DNA of 64,000 nt from Apodemus sylvaticus. Its lineage: Eukaryota; Chordata; Mammalia; Rodentia; Muridae. This document shows, in pieces, positions 15,886-27,500 of this stretch. The DNA lies in the NCBI RefSeq assembly GCF_947179515.1, contig NC_067481.1, forward strand, positions 84,616,845 to 84,680,844, written 5' to 3'. The notes beneath the pieces were generated by a model, which saw only the letters and a program-made list of their open reading frames with translations, ran no database searches and was not told where the DNA came from. Made by a program: the position numbers and the translations under genes. Numbering within the stretch: position 1 is the stretch's first letter; each line of letters begins with the position of its first letter.

Positions 15886-16560
15886 TTTCTCAGTCAGTGT
15901 TCTATTGCTGTGAAGAGATCCTATGATCACAAGAACTCTTAGAAAAGAAAGTATTTAATTGGGCCTTCCTTACAGTTTCAGAGATTTAATCCAGTATCAT
16001 TGTCTTAGTTAGGGTTTTTCTGCTTTGAACAGATACCATGACTAAGGTCACTCTTACAAGAACACCATTTAACTGGGCTGGCTTACAGGTTAAGAGGTCC
16101 AGGCCATTATCATCAAGGTGGGAGCATGGCAGCCTCCAGGCAAGCATGGTACAGGCAGAGATTAGAGTTCTACATCTTCATTGGAAGGTGGCTAGTAGAA
16201 GACTAACTTCTAGGCATCGAGGATAAGGGTCTTAAAGCCCACACCCACAGTGACACACCTACTCCAACAGGGCCACATCTTCTAATAGTGCCACTCCCTG
16301 GGCTGAGCATATACCAACTACCACAATCATCATAACAGGAAACATGATGGAACCCAGGCAGACATGGTGCTGGAGAGGAACCTGAGAGTTCTATATCCCA
16401 AGCTACAGGCAGCAGGAAAATAGAGAAAGGGGTTTTACACGAGCTTTTGAAACCTCGAAGCTCACCCACAGTGACACACTTTCTCCAATAAGGCCATACT
16501 TCCGTAATTTTCAATAAGTGCCACTTTCTGATGACCAAGCATTCAAATCTATGGGCCTGG
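15886..16560 (-). mobile_element. MaLR-like LTR interrupted by a second LTR
   Basis: The left part (15886-16000) has TCTATTGCTGTGAAGAGATC and TTACAGTTTCAGAGATTTAA. The right part resumes at 16331 with GGCAGACATGGTGCTGGAGA, GTGACACACTTTCTCCAATA and GCATTCAAATCTATGGGCCT. Together they give one LTR of the type ending in CCTAACTAAGACA, read in reverse. A related LTR sits between the two parts. Confidence 0.75.
16001..16325 (-). mobile_element. solo LTR nested in a related LTR
   Basis: It begins TGTCTTAGTTAGGGTTTTTC and ends CCAACTACCACA, so it has TG...CA ends, and is flanked by a 5-bp duplication ATCAT at 15996-16000 and 16326-16330. A 5-bp TSD fits ERVL/MaLR elements. It lacks internal sequence, so it is a solo LTR. 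Confidence 0.85.
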
Positions 16561-16572
16561 GGGGGGGAGCAC

Positions 16573-16617
<45 letters not shown>
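16573..16617. repeat. (CA)n microsatellite
   Basis: About 22 CA units after a short G-run at the decayed end of the LTR. Confidence 0.97.
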
Positions 16618-16620
<3 letters not shown>

Positions 16621-16804
16621 GACTTCTCCCAACTCCAGAGGAGCAGAAACAAAAAACATAAATGAAAAGTTGATTAGAGAAAAAGAGACATAGACAGTGA
16701 GAAAGAGAGAATGTGTTGTGTGACCTTTCTTCACTGCTGAACTATGAGGTCAGGTGACAGACCAAGGAAGAAAATGGCAGATAAAGAGAAACTAGATAAG
16801 CCAT

Positions 16805-18365
16805 GAAAAGTATTTTTAATTATTATTTTTTAAGCATTTCACATACACATTGAGTTTTGGTCAAGCCCATTCCTATTCCCTCCACTCCGATGCCTCTCCC
16901 ATCCTCTCTGTCACGATTCCCTTCCTATTTAATGTGTATTTTTCATTTATATTCTAGTCATTGACCCCTCCTCCCACAGTTCCTTATTCCATTCATCCTC
17001 CCCTTTGCTTCTGAGAGGGTGTTCCCCACTGCCAGGATCTCCCGGGACCTCAAGTCTGGAGGATCTTCTCCCACTGAGACCTGACCAGGCAGGCCTCTAC
17101 TATATTTGTGCCAGGGTCCTCAGACCAACCTGTGTATGCTCCTGTTTGGTGGCTCAGTCTCTGGAAGTTCCCTGGGGTCTGGGTTAGTTAAGACTGATAG
17201 TCTTCTTATGGTATCACTCTCCCCTTCAGTTTCTTCAGTCCTTTCCCTAATTCACCCATATGGGTCCACAACTTCAGTCCAGTGGTTGGGTATAAGTATG
17301 TGCTTCTGTCTCAATCAGCTGTTAGTAAAGCCTCTCAGAGGACAGTCATGTCAGATTCTCATCTGTATGCATACCAAAGCATCACTAATAATGCCAGGCC
17401 TTGATGCCCCACCTGAGATGGATCCCAAGCCATCACTGGACAGCTTTTCCCTCAGTCTGTTCTCCATTTTTGTCTCTGCAGTTCATTTAGACAGGAACAG
17501 TTCTGGGTCAGGAATTTTGAGTGTGGGTTAGTAACCTTGTCCCTCCACTGTCTATCCCTGTCTATCTACAGGACATGGACTCTTCAACTTCCCTCTCCCC
17601 AATATTGGGTATTTTGGCTAAAGTCAACCCCCCCCAACTGAGTCCTTAGAGTCTCTCACCTTCTAGGTCCCTAGTATTTTCTAGAGGGTCCTCCTACCTC
17701 CTACCTCCTACCCCCCGATGCTGCTTATTTCCACTCATTTTCCTGGCCCTCTGGGCTTCTCTCCTGTTCCCCCATACCTTACCTGTCCCCCTTTTCCCTT
17801 CTCTCTCCCCTATCCCACTCAGGTTCTTCTTTACCTCTACCTCCCATAATTATTTCCTTCCCCTTGGAAGTGGAATTGAAGCATCCTCACTTGAGCCTAT
17901 CTGCTTCTAATAGTTCTTATAGTCTATGGGACCCTAGGTTTCTGTACATTAAGCTAATATTCACTAATCAGTGAGTACATGCTATGGGTCTGAGGTACCC
18001 CACTCAGGATGATATTTTCTAGTTCCATCTATTCACCTGACAAACTCATGATGTCCTTGTTCTTCATAGCTGAATAGTATTCCATTGTGTAATTGAACCA
18101 CATTTTCTGTATCCATTTTTGGTTGAGGGACATTTGGTTTGTTTTCAGCTTCTGGCTATTTCATATAAGGCTCCTATGAACATGGTGGAGCATGCGTTCT
18201 TGTGGTATGGTGAGGCATCTTTTGGGTATATGCCCAAGAGTGGTACAGCTAGGTCTTCAGATAGAACTATTTCTAATTTTCTGAGGATCTGCCAGATTGA
18301 TTTCCAGAGTGGTTTTACCGGCTTCCAATCTCACCAGCAATAAAGAAGTATTCCTTTGTTTGTTA
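16805..18365 (-). mobile_element. L1, antisense: 3' UTR and ORF2 end
   Basis: It reads from the L1 3' end on the left to the ORF2 C-terminal region on the right. 3' UTR landmarks: CTGAGACCTGACCAGGCAGG, TCTGGGTTAGTTAAGACTGA and GGACAGTCATGTCAG. ORF2-end landmarks: GAATAGTATTCCATTGTGTA, TATGCCCAAGAGTGGTACAG and GATTTCCAGAGTGG. The copy is 5'-truncated and older than the stack at 5.7-11 kb. Confidence 0.88.
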
Positions 18366-18526
18366 ACACATGCAGTTGACTAAGGGATGCCAATATGTAT
18401 ATGAGTGTAGGGCCAGCTACTGTAGCATTGGTATTCTCAACCTTCTTAATGAAAACTGACTCCACTCTCCCAAAAGATATTATCATTTTGATTAAGTTTC
18501 AAGTCAACCATTTTCCCCGCAGCTCT

Positions 18527-18900
18527 GAAAGAATGCTTGGTAAAGACAACTTAAAGAATAGAAAGTTTCTTTTGACTCACTTTTTTAGGGGCATCTATCA
18601 CAGTGGAGAAGGTACGGAAGAGCAACTCTTATCCATGGCAGTGGGAGCTTGAGGCTTAAGCTTCTAAGCTTGGTGGCGGATGGGGAACATAAAACAAAAC
18701 TGGAAGCAGGATCATGCTATAACCCTCAAAGGCTAGATCCCAATGACCCACCACTGACATTCGCCACCAAGCTGAGTCCCAGGTGTCCTAGCACACAAGC
18801 CTATAGGGGACAGGGGATAGATAGCATTTCATTCACACTATGGCAGGACTGTACTAAATTTCATTACGCCAATAATGAAACTGTTCTGTTACCTAAAAGT
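18527..18900 (-). mobile_element. MaLR-like LTR, antisense, diverged
   Basis: AAAGAATAGAAAGTTTCTTT, AGGATCATGCTATAACCCTC, CCAATGACCCACCACTGACA and AGCCTATAGGGGA occur in the order seen in the LTR at 299-668. Highly decayed. Confidence 0.4.
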
Positions 18901-19939
18901 ATATAAGATTTACCCAATCTTCTGGGCTAGGGGACCATAATCCAAAGGGTGTAGATGAAGGTGATGATCAAAAAAAGACTGATGCTTGGGCTGAGGATAG
19001 GGCTCTGTGATGGAGTGGTTGCTGAGCAAGAGAGGTCTACCACTGCAAGAACTGAAATGAACTCATGAAGGTGACCTCTGATTATATCTCAAGTCCAAGC
19101 TATGCTACAAACCACAAAAAGTAGAAATAAGCTCACTGAGAAGAGTAAGGTAAAGTCCAACAGGGGGTTTCCAACTTGATACAACCAATGTATAGTGTTG
19201 TCTGCTCAAGGAACTACTTAATTGACCTCTGGTCTAGAACTATTAGCACAGTCATCCTCGGGTCTATTGCATATGCAAAATGCATCCCTTCTTTTAGCAA
19301 AAATTATTCATGGAAAAGATAAATTTCTCATCAACTTCCAAAAGATCTGTACATCCTGCAACTGCAGATAATTAAATAATTCTCATGACTCAAGAGGGAC
19401 GCTATCTTTCATCTGGGTGTGCTGTTCTATGCAAAGAACTCTCAAGGACAAAAGCATTCCCCTCCATTATAAACACCCTGGGTGGTTGATAGAGAAAATA
19501 AATTGCCATTCTGCACACCATGAATGTAAGACTAACACAGTGCTCTACAAACTGTGCCACATAAGCCAAAGTCACCCTTGAACCTGTTTTATTCACACCC
19601 CAGAAAATCATTTGAACATGTTTAATTTGCTGCAAAAAAAAAAAAAGCAAGGTTTACTGCTGCATGCCTATGATCATGAGTTCAAGGCTAGACTCAGATA
19701 CATAGAAAATCTGATATGTCAATAAATAAATCATTTAAAAAGATCTAAAGGACCAATATTTTATGAAATAATATGAAGTACAAATTCTAGTATTTATAAA
19801 TAATGTTTTATTAAAACATCACCAGTTATTATTGATATACCTTGGCTGTAGCTGCCTCCGTGCAACAAGGATCGATATAAAAGCCTGTGAAAGAATTAGC
19901 AAAGCCTAAATTATGCCCTAATTTCCTTCTAAGAAAAAG
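18901..19939. other. no recognised feature
   Basis: Mostly unique-looking; a possible ID/B1-like scrap with a short AT-rich tail occurs near 19655-19735. Confidence 0.4.
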
Positions 19940-20152
19940 TGTGCTGGTATGGACATGTGGCTCAGGGCCGTGCCTGTCTATCACACAGGAAGTTTTAGTT
20001 CAGTTCCCAACACCTCATAAAGCCAGTCATCATGGTACCTGCCTCTAATCTCAGACCATGGAGGTAAGAGAATCAGAGGTTCAAGGTCATCTCCACAAAG
20101 CAAGTTCAGGACCAGACTGAGCTACATGAAACAGTCTCAAAACAAACAAACA
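19940..20152 (+). mobile_element. B4-type SINE (ID plus B1 composite)
   Basis: A tRNA-like left half (GTATGGACATGTGGCTCAGG, TTTTAGTTCAGTTCCCAACA) is joined to a B1-like right half (GCCAGTCATCATGGTACCTG, AGGACCAGACTGAGCTACAT, CAGTCTCAAAACAAAC). That fused structure defines B4. Confidence 0.7.
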
Positions 20153-20153
20153 C

Positions 20154-20155
<2 letters not shown>

Positions 20156-20205
<50 letters not shown>
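20156..20205. repeat. (AT)n microsatellite
   Basis: About 25 AT units grown from the A-rich tail of the B4. Confidence 0.97.
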
Positions 20206-20209
<4 letters not shown>

Positions 20210-20764
20210 CTGTGACTTCTGCCCTAAAAGATTAAATAATATCTCATTTTATATGCTTAGTTCATGCATAAATAGTTTAATCTTATTTAAAATATTACAG
20301 TGATATTGGTAATACACACATGTTCAACTCTTTCTCCCATGAAGCCATCAAGTTTTCTTCTAGATATGAAATCTCTCAAAACTCCCCTCTTGCTCTGAGT
20401 GTCCTTCCCTGTTCTGGTCTATCTTAACTTGTAAACCTCCAGATTTCCCATCAGATGCCACTTTTGAATATCTCTTCACATTCATGTAAATTCAGTTCCT
20501 TTTCTGTGTCCTCCATCATGAGCCTAGGGTTTACCTTTACAACGCTCCAAGATGGAGCCACCAAACCTTGTATCTGAGGATCAAATAGTAAGTAAAGTAA
20601 ATGATAAGTAAGTAATAATAATAGTAAGTTTATCAGACCACACCTCCTCACTCTCCAGTCGATTTGGTCATCGATTTAAAAGCTGGCACAGACAAAGTGG
20701 ACGAATGAGCATTCCAATATTTTATTCATACCAGTCAACTTACTAAATTTGGTCCATAAACATA
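20206..20764. other. no recognised feature
   Basis: Unique-looking; a short AGTAAGTAAATGATAAGTAA-type run near 20590-20630. Confidence 0.5.
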
Positions 20765-20905
20765 GTTTACCTAGCCAGGTATTGCTACGTATCCCTTACA
20801 TCCAAGCACTAGGGAGTCAGAAGCAGGCAGATCCTTCTGAATCCCAGGCCACCGAAGGATACATAGTGAGACCTTGTCAACACTATGAGACCAAAACAAC
20901 AAGAG
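20765..20905 (+). mobile_element. old B1 SINE
   Basis: AGCCAGGTATTGCTACGTAT, CCAAGCACTAGGGAGTCAGA, AGGATACATAGTGAGACCTT follow the B1 order with many changes. Confidence 0.6.
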
Positions 20906-21059
20906 AAAGAGAATTTTACATCATTTGCCAACCCCTTATAGAGTCTATATCCTTCAATCTTACAAAACAGAATACTAACAGAGAATACAGGTACTGTTAC
21001 CAGTCTGCTGCCTGGACTCGTTTTCTTCTACCCAGACAGAAATTGTGAGTAGCCAAGAC

Positions 21060-21680
21060 GCTTTTCTAATGTTGGCAGTCTCAGACCCATGAGTGTCCAA
21101 AAGCCTGGTATTTCAGCTCCTAATCCTGAAAGCCAGAGGCTTGTTGCCCCAGGCCTTAGAAACCAAAGGCCTGTAGCTCTAGGTACTTAGACTGGAGGCT
21201 TTAAGTACCAACAGCCCCAGCCCTTGGCACCTATTGTTCTCCTTGACACCGAGGAGCAGGCAGCACTTGCTAGTGCCAGCTTCTTGTGCAGACCTCAGGT
21301 TTTGAGATCTACAGTGCCTCCAGTCATCGTGTTGAAGCTCTCCTGTGGAGAGTTGTGAGTATGCAAGCTATCCTTATGCTCAGCAGCTCTAGGGGCCTCT
21401 TGCAACAACCTGGGCCCACAGTTTCTTGGCTTAGCCCCCCACAGCTTTCTCTCTTTCTTCATTCATGGTTCTCCTGTCTCCCTCATATTCCCCACACTTT
21501 CCACCATCTCTTGTTGTTTCTGATGTCTCTACATCTGGCTGTTTCTACCCCGGGCACTCTATGGTATTCTTGGGCCACCTTCTCCTAGCTGCTTTCCTTC
21601 ACGGTTACTACCACTGGGCTACCGCTCCCCCATTTGTCTGTTTCTAGTTCAGTTCATTCTACTGACGGCTAACATGAAAA
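21060..21680. other. unassigned segment, possibly an LTR
   Basis: The left part repeats variants of the words AGGCCT, CCAGGC and GGCCTG. The right part is pyrimidine-rich. Open frames of about 100 codons across it are not supported as genes. The mixture resembles an old LTR, but I cannot name a family and see no TG...CA ends or TSD. Confidence 0.25.
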
Positions 21681-21838
21681 GTGTGCTGCCTGAAAAGAGA
21701 TCACCCCAGAGAATCATTTTGATAGGATATGATGCGACACTATGGGACAGAACAGGCCTGTTCTCCATGTTGACTGAGAAGGTCAACCAAACAGACTTCA
21801 TATACAATCAGAAGAGAGTCATGATAAGAATGTTTACA

Positions 21839-22447
21839 GGGCTAGAGAGATGGCTCAGTGGTTAAGAGCACTGACTGCTCTTCCAAAGGTCCTGAGTTCA
21901 ATTCTTGGCAACCACATGGTGGCTCACAACTAATCAGGATCTGATGCCCTCTTCTGGTATATCTGTAGAAAGCAACAATGTACTCACATACATAAAATAA
22001 ATAAGTCCTTTTGTAAAATTGGATATTTTTTATTTACATTTCAAATGTTTTCCATTTTCAGGTCTCCCTTCAGAAATCCCCCATCCCAGCCACTCTCCCC
22101 TTCCCTCTATGAGGGTGCACCCTCACCCACTCCCATCCTCCTGCCCTGGCATTTCGCTACACTGGGGCATCGAACACCCTCAGGCCCAAGGGCCTCTCCT
22201 CCCACTGATGTCCAACAAGGCCATCCTTTGCTACATATGTAGCCAGTGCTATGGGTCTCTCCATGTGTATTTGGTTGGTGGTCTAGTCCCTGGGAGCTGG
22301 GGGGGGTGGTTTCTGGCCTGTTGACACTGTTGCTCCCTCCATGGGGCTGCAAACCCCCTCAGCTCTTTCAGTCCCTTCTCCAACTCGTCCATCAGGGACC
22401 CTGGATCTCAATCATAAAAAGATCTTTAAAAAAAAAAGAAAAAAAAG
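21839..22447 (+). mobile_element. B2 SINE split by an L1 in its tail
   Basis: The B2 body (21839-22017) has GGCTAGAGAGATGGCTCAGT, CCTGAGTTCAATTCTTGGCA and CACATGGTGGCTCACAACTA. Its typical ending, GATCTTTAAAAAAAAAAG, reappears at 22421 after about 400 bp of L1. The outer TSD AAGAATGTTT at 21826-21835 recurs at 22445-22454, followed by RCA in both copies. Confidence 0.8.
22018..22412 (-). mobile_element. 5'-truncated L1 3' UTR, antisense
   Basis: TTATTTACATTTCAAATG is the reverse of the L1 terminal AAATGTAAATAA signal. CCAACAAGGCCATCCTTTGC, GTTGGTGGTCTAGTCCCTGG and GGACCCTGG follow. It lies inside the B2 tail. Confidence 0.85.
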
Positions 22448-22454
22448 AATGTTT

Positions 22455-22989
22455 GCACCAACCATAACCTTTGATGCAAATGATGGATATTTTGATCTGC
22501 ACCAAGCACAAGCTGGGGAATGTAGAAGTGCCTCTCCTGGGTGAAGATGGCTGTGGGGCTTTATACCTCAGTGTTCTGTTTTCCAAGGCTGATGCAATCT
22601 ATCTGGAGGGATGAAGATAGGAGACTACCATTAGGCATGGCTGGGGCTGGGGCTAGAAGTCCTCCGCAGCTGCTGAAGTGTTCCCAGAGTTAACAGCCAG
22701 ATTGTCATAAGGGCAGAACAGTCAGTTGCCAGGAAAGGGAATACTTAGCTGACAGTTCCCCTCTCGAGGCTGCCAGTATAAAGGAAGAGCCTGGCAAAGG
22801 ACTCCACTCTGACAGTTGTAATCACTCACGGAAAGCATTAAGAGAGTGTTTGGAGTAAAAGCATAACAAAAGCTCAGCACAGAACTAACAATTCTAATAG
22901 CATTGGCTTCTCCTCAACTGTGTTTAGCAATGCTTGAAAGTGCTTACCTCGTGCCCCAGGGAGGAGTGCACCATCTGGTCTGTCTCGGT
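22455..22989. other. no recognised feature
   Basis: Unique-looking. An AGTATAAAGGAAG string near 22777 resembles a TATA box, but there is no supporting gene or LTR context. Confidence 0.35.
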
Positions 22990-23130
22990 GTCAATGTTTA
23001 TGTCCTGTCCAATTCATTTGTTGAAACCCAGCCCTGAGATGACAGTGTTAGGAAGCATGCTTAGGATGTGATTAGGTCTTCAAGGATGGGATGGGTGATT
23101 TCCCACAAATCCCTGGAATCTTCCACCATG
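22990..23130 (+). mobile_element. ancient mammalian LTR-like fragment
   Basis: AATTCATTTGTTGAAACCCA, GATGACAGTGTTAGGAAGCA and GTGATTAGGTCTTCAAGGAT match the order of an old mammal-wide MaLR-type repeat. Family not assigned. Confidence 0.4.
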
Positions 23131-23762
23131 GAAAGCTAGTGTGGAAATAACAATTGTCTGTAAGGAATTAGATTCTCACTTGACAATTAATCTGTTAATT
23201 CTTTAATTTTAAACTCTCTAGCCTCCCAACATGTAAAAAGTAATTTTTGTTCTTTATATACCACCAGACTAGGATATTTTGTGACAGCATTTCAGACAGA
23301 TTAACATAGAACAATGACTTGAGAACTTCAAGGTTTCTCACCAAGTCTAGTCCAATATTTTGCTCTTATCTAATATTGCAAATTGAATAAGGAGGCTAAT
23401 AGACTTTAAAATCCCAGGAAATTACTGGAGGCTCTAGATCTTTGGAAATGTGAAGGTGATATAACTTTACTTGTTTTCTGAAGTAGACAGACATAGATTA
23501 AACAAAACATATGCTTTTGCAAAGCAAAAAGCTACCACCTTCGTTCCACATAGAACATTCTTTCTAGACTTTCAAGCACTGTCCATATCCTGAGCATAGC
23601 TTTCCTTTGGAAAAAAAACCAGAAGAAATGAAAAACTTAAGTAAACAAACAAATAAATAAATTGGACTTGTCTTGGCTAAAATCTTTCTAAGGTTAGTTA
23701 GTACTAATGGTTTTAGAGTCTACCTCATTTCCAAAACCGCATCAATAACAGACATGACCAAG
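23131..23762. other. no recognised feature
   Basis: AT-rich unique-looking sequence. Confidence 0.5.
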
Positions 23763-23911
23763 GGCTGGAGAAGTGGCTCAGTGCTAAAGAGTAGGTGCTG
23801 CTTCCAAGAACCCAGCGTTGCTTTGCATCCTCCAATATCAGGAGGTTCAAATCCACTTGTAACCCCAGCTCCAGCATGGGCATCTTCTAACTACCTCTGG
23901 AACCTACATTT

Positions 23912-23925
<14 letters not shown>
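23763..23925 (+). mobile_element. B3/B4-type SINE
   Basis: GGGCTGGAGAAGTGGCTCAG head and AGGTTCAAATCCACTTGTAA B-box region, followed by AACCCCAGCTCCAG and a CA-rich tail. Confidence 0.65.

Positions 23926-23948
<23 letters not shown>
23916..23948. repeat. (CA)n microsatellite
   Basis: CA units in the tail of the SINE. Confidence 0.95.
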
Positions 23949-23950
<2 letters not shown>

Positions 23951-24179
23951 CACACACATACTTAAAATTAATAAAATAACTCTAAAAATTAATTTAATCA
24001 AATGTATTTGATAGAAACAATGGAAGCATTCAAAGAACCATCCCCAGCATGCTCAGTCCTAATGGAGAAAAAAGACATTTTTACTTCCAACAAGTACAAT
24101 TCACATCATCTTCAAATATGTTCTTCTCTTTCATGCTAAAGCTGACTTGATTACAAGGCACCAGGGACTGAATTTGCTC

Positions 24180-24330
24180 TGCAAACATTCATATACTGGC
24201 ATTCTAACTCCCAATCTATCAGAATGGGGGGCTTTTTGGAAATAAAGTTGCTGTTGCTGTAATTAGTTAAGATGGGGGGGGGTCCTTTGGCTTAGACCCT
24301 AATGGAATATGAGTAGTTTTCTGGGCAGAA
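24180..24330 (+). mobile_element. ancient mammalian LTR-like fragment
   Basis: AACATTCATATACTGGCATTC, CAATCTATCAGAATGGGGGG and TAATTAGTTAAGATGGGGGG keep the spacing of an old MaLR-type repeat related to the one at 22990. Low certainty. Confidence 0.35.
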
Positions 24331-25737
24331 GAGAGTGTGTGAACGAAGAAGCGGGCACATAGAGAGCACTCTGTGAGAAGAGGATGCTTAGATGCAGGTG
24401 ACGCTGCTCCAAAGCAAAGAACACTCAAGACCCACAAGCTGCTTGGAGGAAAGAATAGAACACGTCCTCAGAGCTCTCGGAGGGAAGCAACCCAGACCAC
24501 ACCTTCACAACAGACTGCCTGGAGCCAGACCTGGCCACTGCTCAAAAGGTTTTCAGGGAGTCGAGCTATCGATCTGAGAAAACGCTGTGTGCTACAAAGC
24601 AGTAAATGACACCAGGCCTAGAGAGCGGTGCCCACTGAACTCCAAAATCCTAAACATTATGAGAGAGATGGGTTTATTCTGGGAGTGACTATTGAAATAG
24701 GTTGAATGTAATTTTAGTATCTGTTTGGGGGGTGGGGCTGGAAGAGGGTTGGACTAAAGAGAATCTTCATGTACACATACCAGCTCACTTCTCCTCCAAA
24801 ATCACAGTACTCTTTTGGAAAAATGAAATTTTAAAAAACATAAAATCGCTGGACTGAAGTGGAAACTTAAGGGTCCTTCAGAAAGTCAGTTAGATGGTGT
24901 TTTGCTGGGGCAAACACACGAAGAAACATTTATCTAAAGTGGACACAGGTAAAAAAGGATGTAATGTTAAAGCAAGCACAGGAAAAAACACATGATGAAG
25001 GATTCTTACTAACAACACACAAATATTCGTTTGCCTTACATTACGTAGTTGACCTACATTTGTCAGAACTCCATAAAAGAAATACACCAGGAAACTTCTG
25101 GTGTTGTGCTGCAGTTTCTTGCCACTCCTGAGAACTTGGGCAGATTAGCCGAGTGATGTCAACTGAGAAAGACACTCATACTGAGGCCAGACCTGGGCTG
25201 AGGCAAGTCCCATGGAGGACACGTGATGTTTGGAGGGTTTAAATAGCACTGGACTAACAGTGACAGAGGCTGAGTTTGGCTTGCAGGTAGAGCTACCTGT
25301 GCAATGCTTGTGAGTCTCCCGTCTTCAATGATCTTCACTTACCTGAGAGAGGCACAGCTGAGAACTTCTCCTGGTGTTCTTCCTGGCCCCTCCTGCTGAC
25401 TCAGGCTGAGGCTGAGGCCTGGATGTCTCTGCTAGGTAGCACCACCACTGCTGATTTGTGTTTGCTATCCCGACTCTATGAAAATAGACTGTTGGTGTAT
25501 CTGTAAAGTATTTGTAAGTGGATCAAGCTGCTGCTGCTAACCTGTGAACTGAACTGCCAATTTCCAGACAATTCAAACAGAAGTTGCTCCAAAGAACCTT
25601 TCTAAACAGGTCCACTTCCCTGCCCCCCTTCCCCACATATCCTTTCTTTCCCATTACCTCTGGTGAGTGATAAGCTAAAGGCGAGGCTAAAATGTTTAAG
25701 AACCATCATTCAAAATAGATTGTTTTAAAATTAAAGT
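24331..25737. other. no recognised feature
   Basis: Unique-looking DNA. Short open frames near 24373-24609 show no conserved domain. Confidence 0.5.
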
Positions 25738-25890
25738 TACACTGTACAGTGATGGCATGCCTTTAACCCTAGCACTCAGGAGGCAGAGGTAGGCAGATGT
25801 CTGTGAATCTGAGGCCAGCCTGATCTACAGAGTAAGTTCTAGGACAGCCAAGGCTACACAGACAAATCTTGTCTCAAAAAATCAAATGAA
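25738..25890 (+). mobile_element. B1 SINE
   Basis: ATGGCATGCCTTTAACCCTA, GCACTCAGGAGGCAGAGGTA, CTGAGGCCAGCCTGATCTAC and ATCTTGTCTCAAAAAATC give a nearly complete, moderately diverged B1. Confidence 0.9.
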
Positions 25891-26298
25891 AGGAAAGAAG
25901 AATTCGATAAGTAGCGCATATTGTCATTCTCTAGCCATCTCATTCTAAGATTTGTATATGTGTGGAAGATCCCAAGTTTTAATAAATCTTAGCATCTCCA
26001 TTGAAATGGTAATGCAGAAATAAAAAAGAAAACAAAACTTCTGAGCATCAGATAGCTCCTGATGGGAAACATATTGCCTACATGCATCCTGGCCAAAACC
26101 GAAGGAAATGCTTTATCATCTACTGATACTTCAAAAAGTCTGATCAATACAGAATGACTAATTTTGCACCCTCACCTGGATATCACAGTGTACTTAAAAC
26201 ATTCAGGGCAACTTTAATCTGACCCAGTTTTATCTGCTAAGCCTGCCTGGGTTCTGCCTGTCCTGGGCCCCACAACAAATGCCAAATCATGGGCTTCC
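25891..26298. other. no recognised feature
   Basis: Unique-looking sequence ending at the TSD of the next L1. Confidence 0.5.
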
Positions 26299-26309
26299 AC
26301 TTCTTTTTA

Positions 26310-27500
26310 TTTTTTTTTCATAGCTTCTTTTTTTTAATTTACTGATATATTTATTTACATTTCAAATGATTTCCCCTTTTCTGGACCCCCACTCTCCGAA
26401 AGTCCCATCAGTCCCCTTCCCTCCCCCGGTTTTCCCACCCAACCCTTCCCACTTCCCTGTTCTGATTTTGTTCTATACTGCTTCACTGAGTCTTTCCAGA
26501 ACAAGGGGCCACTCCTCCGTTCTTCTTGTACCTCATTTGATGTGTGGATTATGTTTTGGGTATTCCAGTTTTCTAGGTTAATATCCACTTATTAGTGAGT
26601 GCATACCATGATTCATCTTTTGAGTCTGGGTTACCTCACTTAGTATGATGTTCTCCAGCTCCATCCATTTGCCTAAGAATTTCATGAATTCATTGTTTCT
26701 AATGGCTGAATAGTACTCCATTGTGTATATATACCACATTTTTTGCATCTACTCTTCTGTTGAGGGATACCTGGGTTCTTTCCAGCTTCTGGCAATTATA
26801 AATAGGGCTGCTATGAACATAGTGGAACATGTATCCTTATTACATGCTAGGGAATCTTTTGGGTATATGCCCAGGAGTGGTATAGCAGGATCTTCTGGAA
26901 GTGAGGTGCCCAGTTTTCGGAGGAACTGCCAGACTGATTTCCAGAGTGGTTGTACCAATTTGCAACCCCACCAGCAGTGGAGGAGTGTTCCTCTTTCTCC
27001 ACATCCTCACCAACACCTGCTGTCTCCTGAATTTTTAATCTTAGCCATTCTGACTGGTGTAAGGTGAAATCTCAGGGTTGTTTTGATAAAGCCAGATACT
27101 CTGAAGCTAATAGAAAAGAAACTGGGGAAGACCCTTGAGGACATCGGTACAGGGAGAAAGTTTCTGAACAGAACACCAATAGCATATGCTCTAAGATCAA
27201 GAATTGACAAATGGGACCTCATAAAATTACAAAGTTTCTGTAAGGCAAAGGACACCATCAAAAGGACAAATCGGCAACCAACAAATTGGGAAAAGATCTT
27301 CACCAATCCTATATCAGATAGAGGGCTAATATCCAATATATATAAAGAACTCAAGAAGTTAGACTCCAGAAAACCAAACAACCCTATTAAAAAATGGGGT
27401 ACAGAGTTAAACAAAGAATTCTCACCTGAAGAATTTCAGATGGCGGAGAAACATCTTAAAAAATGCTCAACTTCATTAGTCATTAGGGAAATGCAATTCT
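26310..27500 (-). mobile_element. twin-primed L1 (3' end antisense, upstream part inverted)
   Basis: 26310-27085 is the L1 3' end in antisense: T-rich tail, ATTTACATTTCAAATG, 3' UTR and ORF2 C-terminal end up to GGGTTGTTTTGAT. From 27086 the sequence flips to sense and covers the part of ORF2 just upstream (AGCCAGATACTCTGAAGCTA to CATTAGGGAAATGCA). The two parts are consecutive in L1 order with about one base lost, the signature of twin priming. An 11-bp TSD ACTTCTTTTTA lies at 26299-26309 and 27501-27511. Confidence 0.92.
27083..27500 (+). pseudogene. L1 ORF2 fragment in the inverted segment
   Basis: An open frame through ORF2 sequence after the RT domain: IKPDTLKLIEKKLGKTLEDI, the KFLNRTPIAYALRSRIDKWD block, and EKHLKKCSTSLVIREMQ. 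It then runs into host DNA after 27500. It has no start codon context of its own and no catalytic residues. It exists only as part of the inverted L1 piece. Confidence 0.85.

Noticed and set aside
22770..22790. TATA-like string AGTATAAAGGAAG suggesting a promoter
   Set aside because: No gene, LTR ends, CpG island or initiator context nearby supports it.
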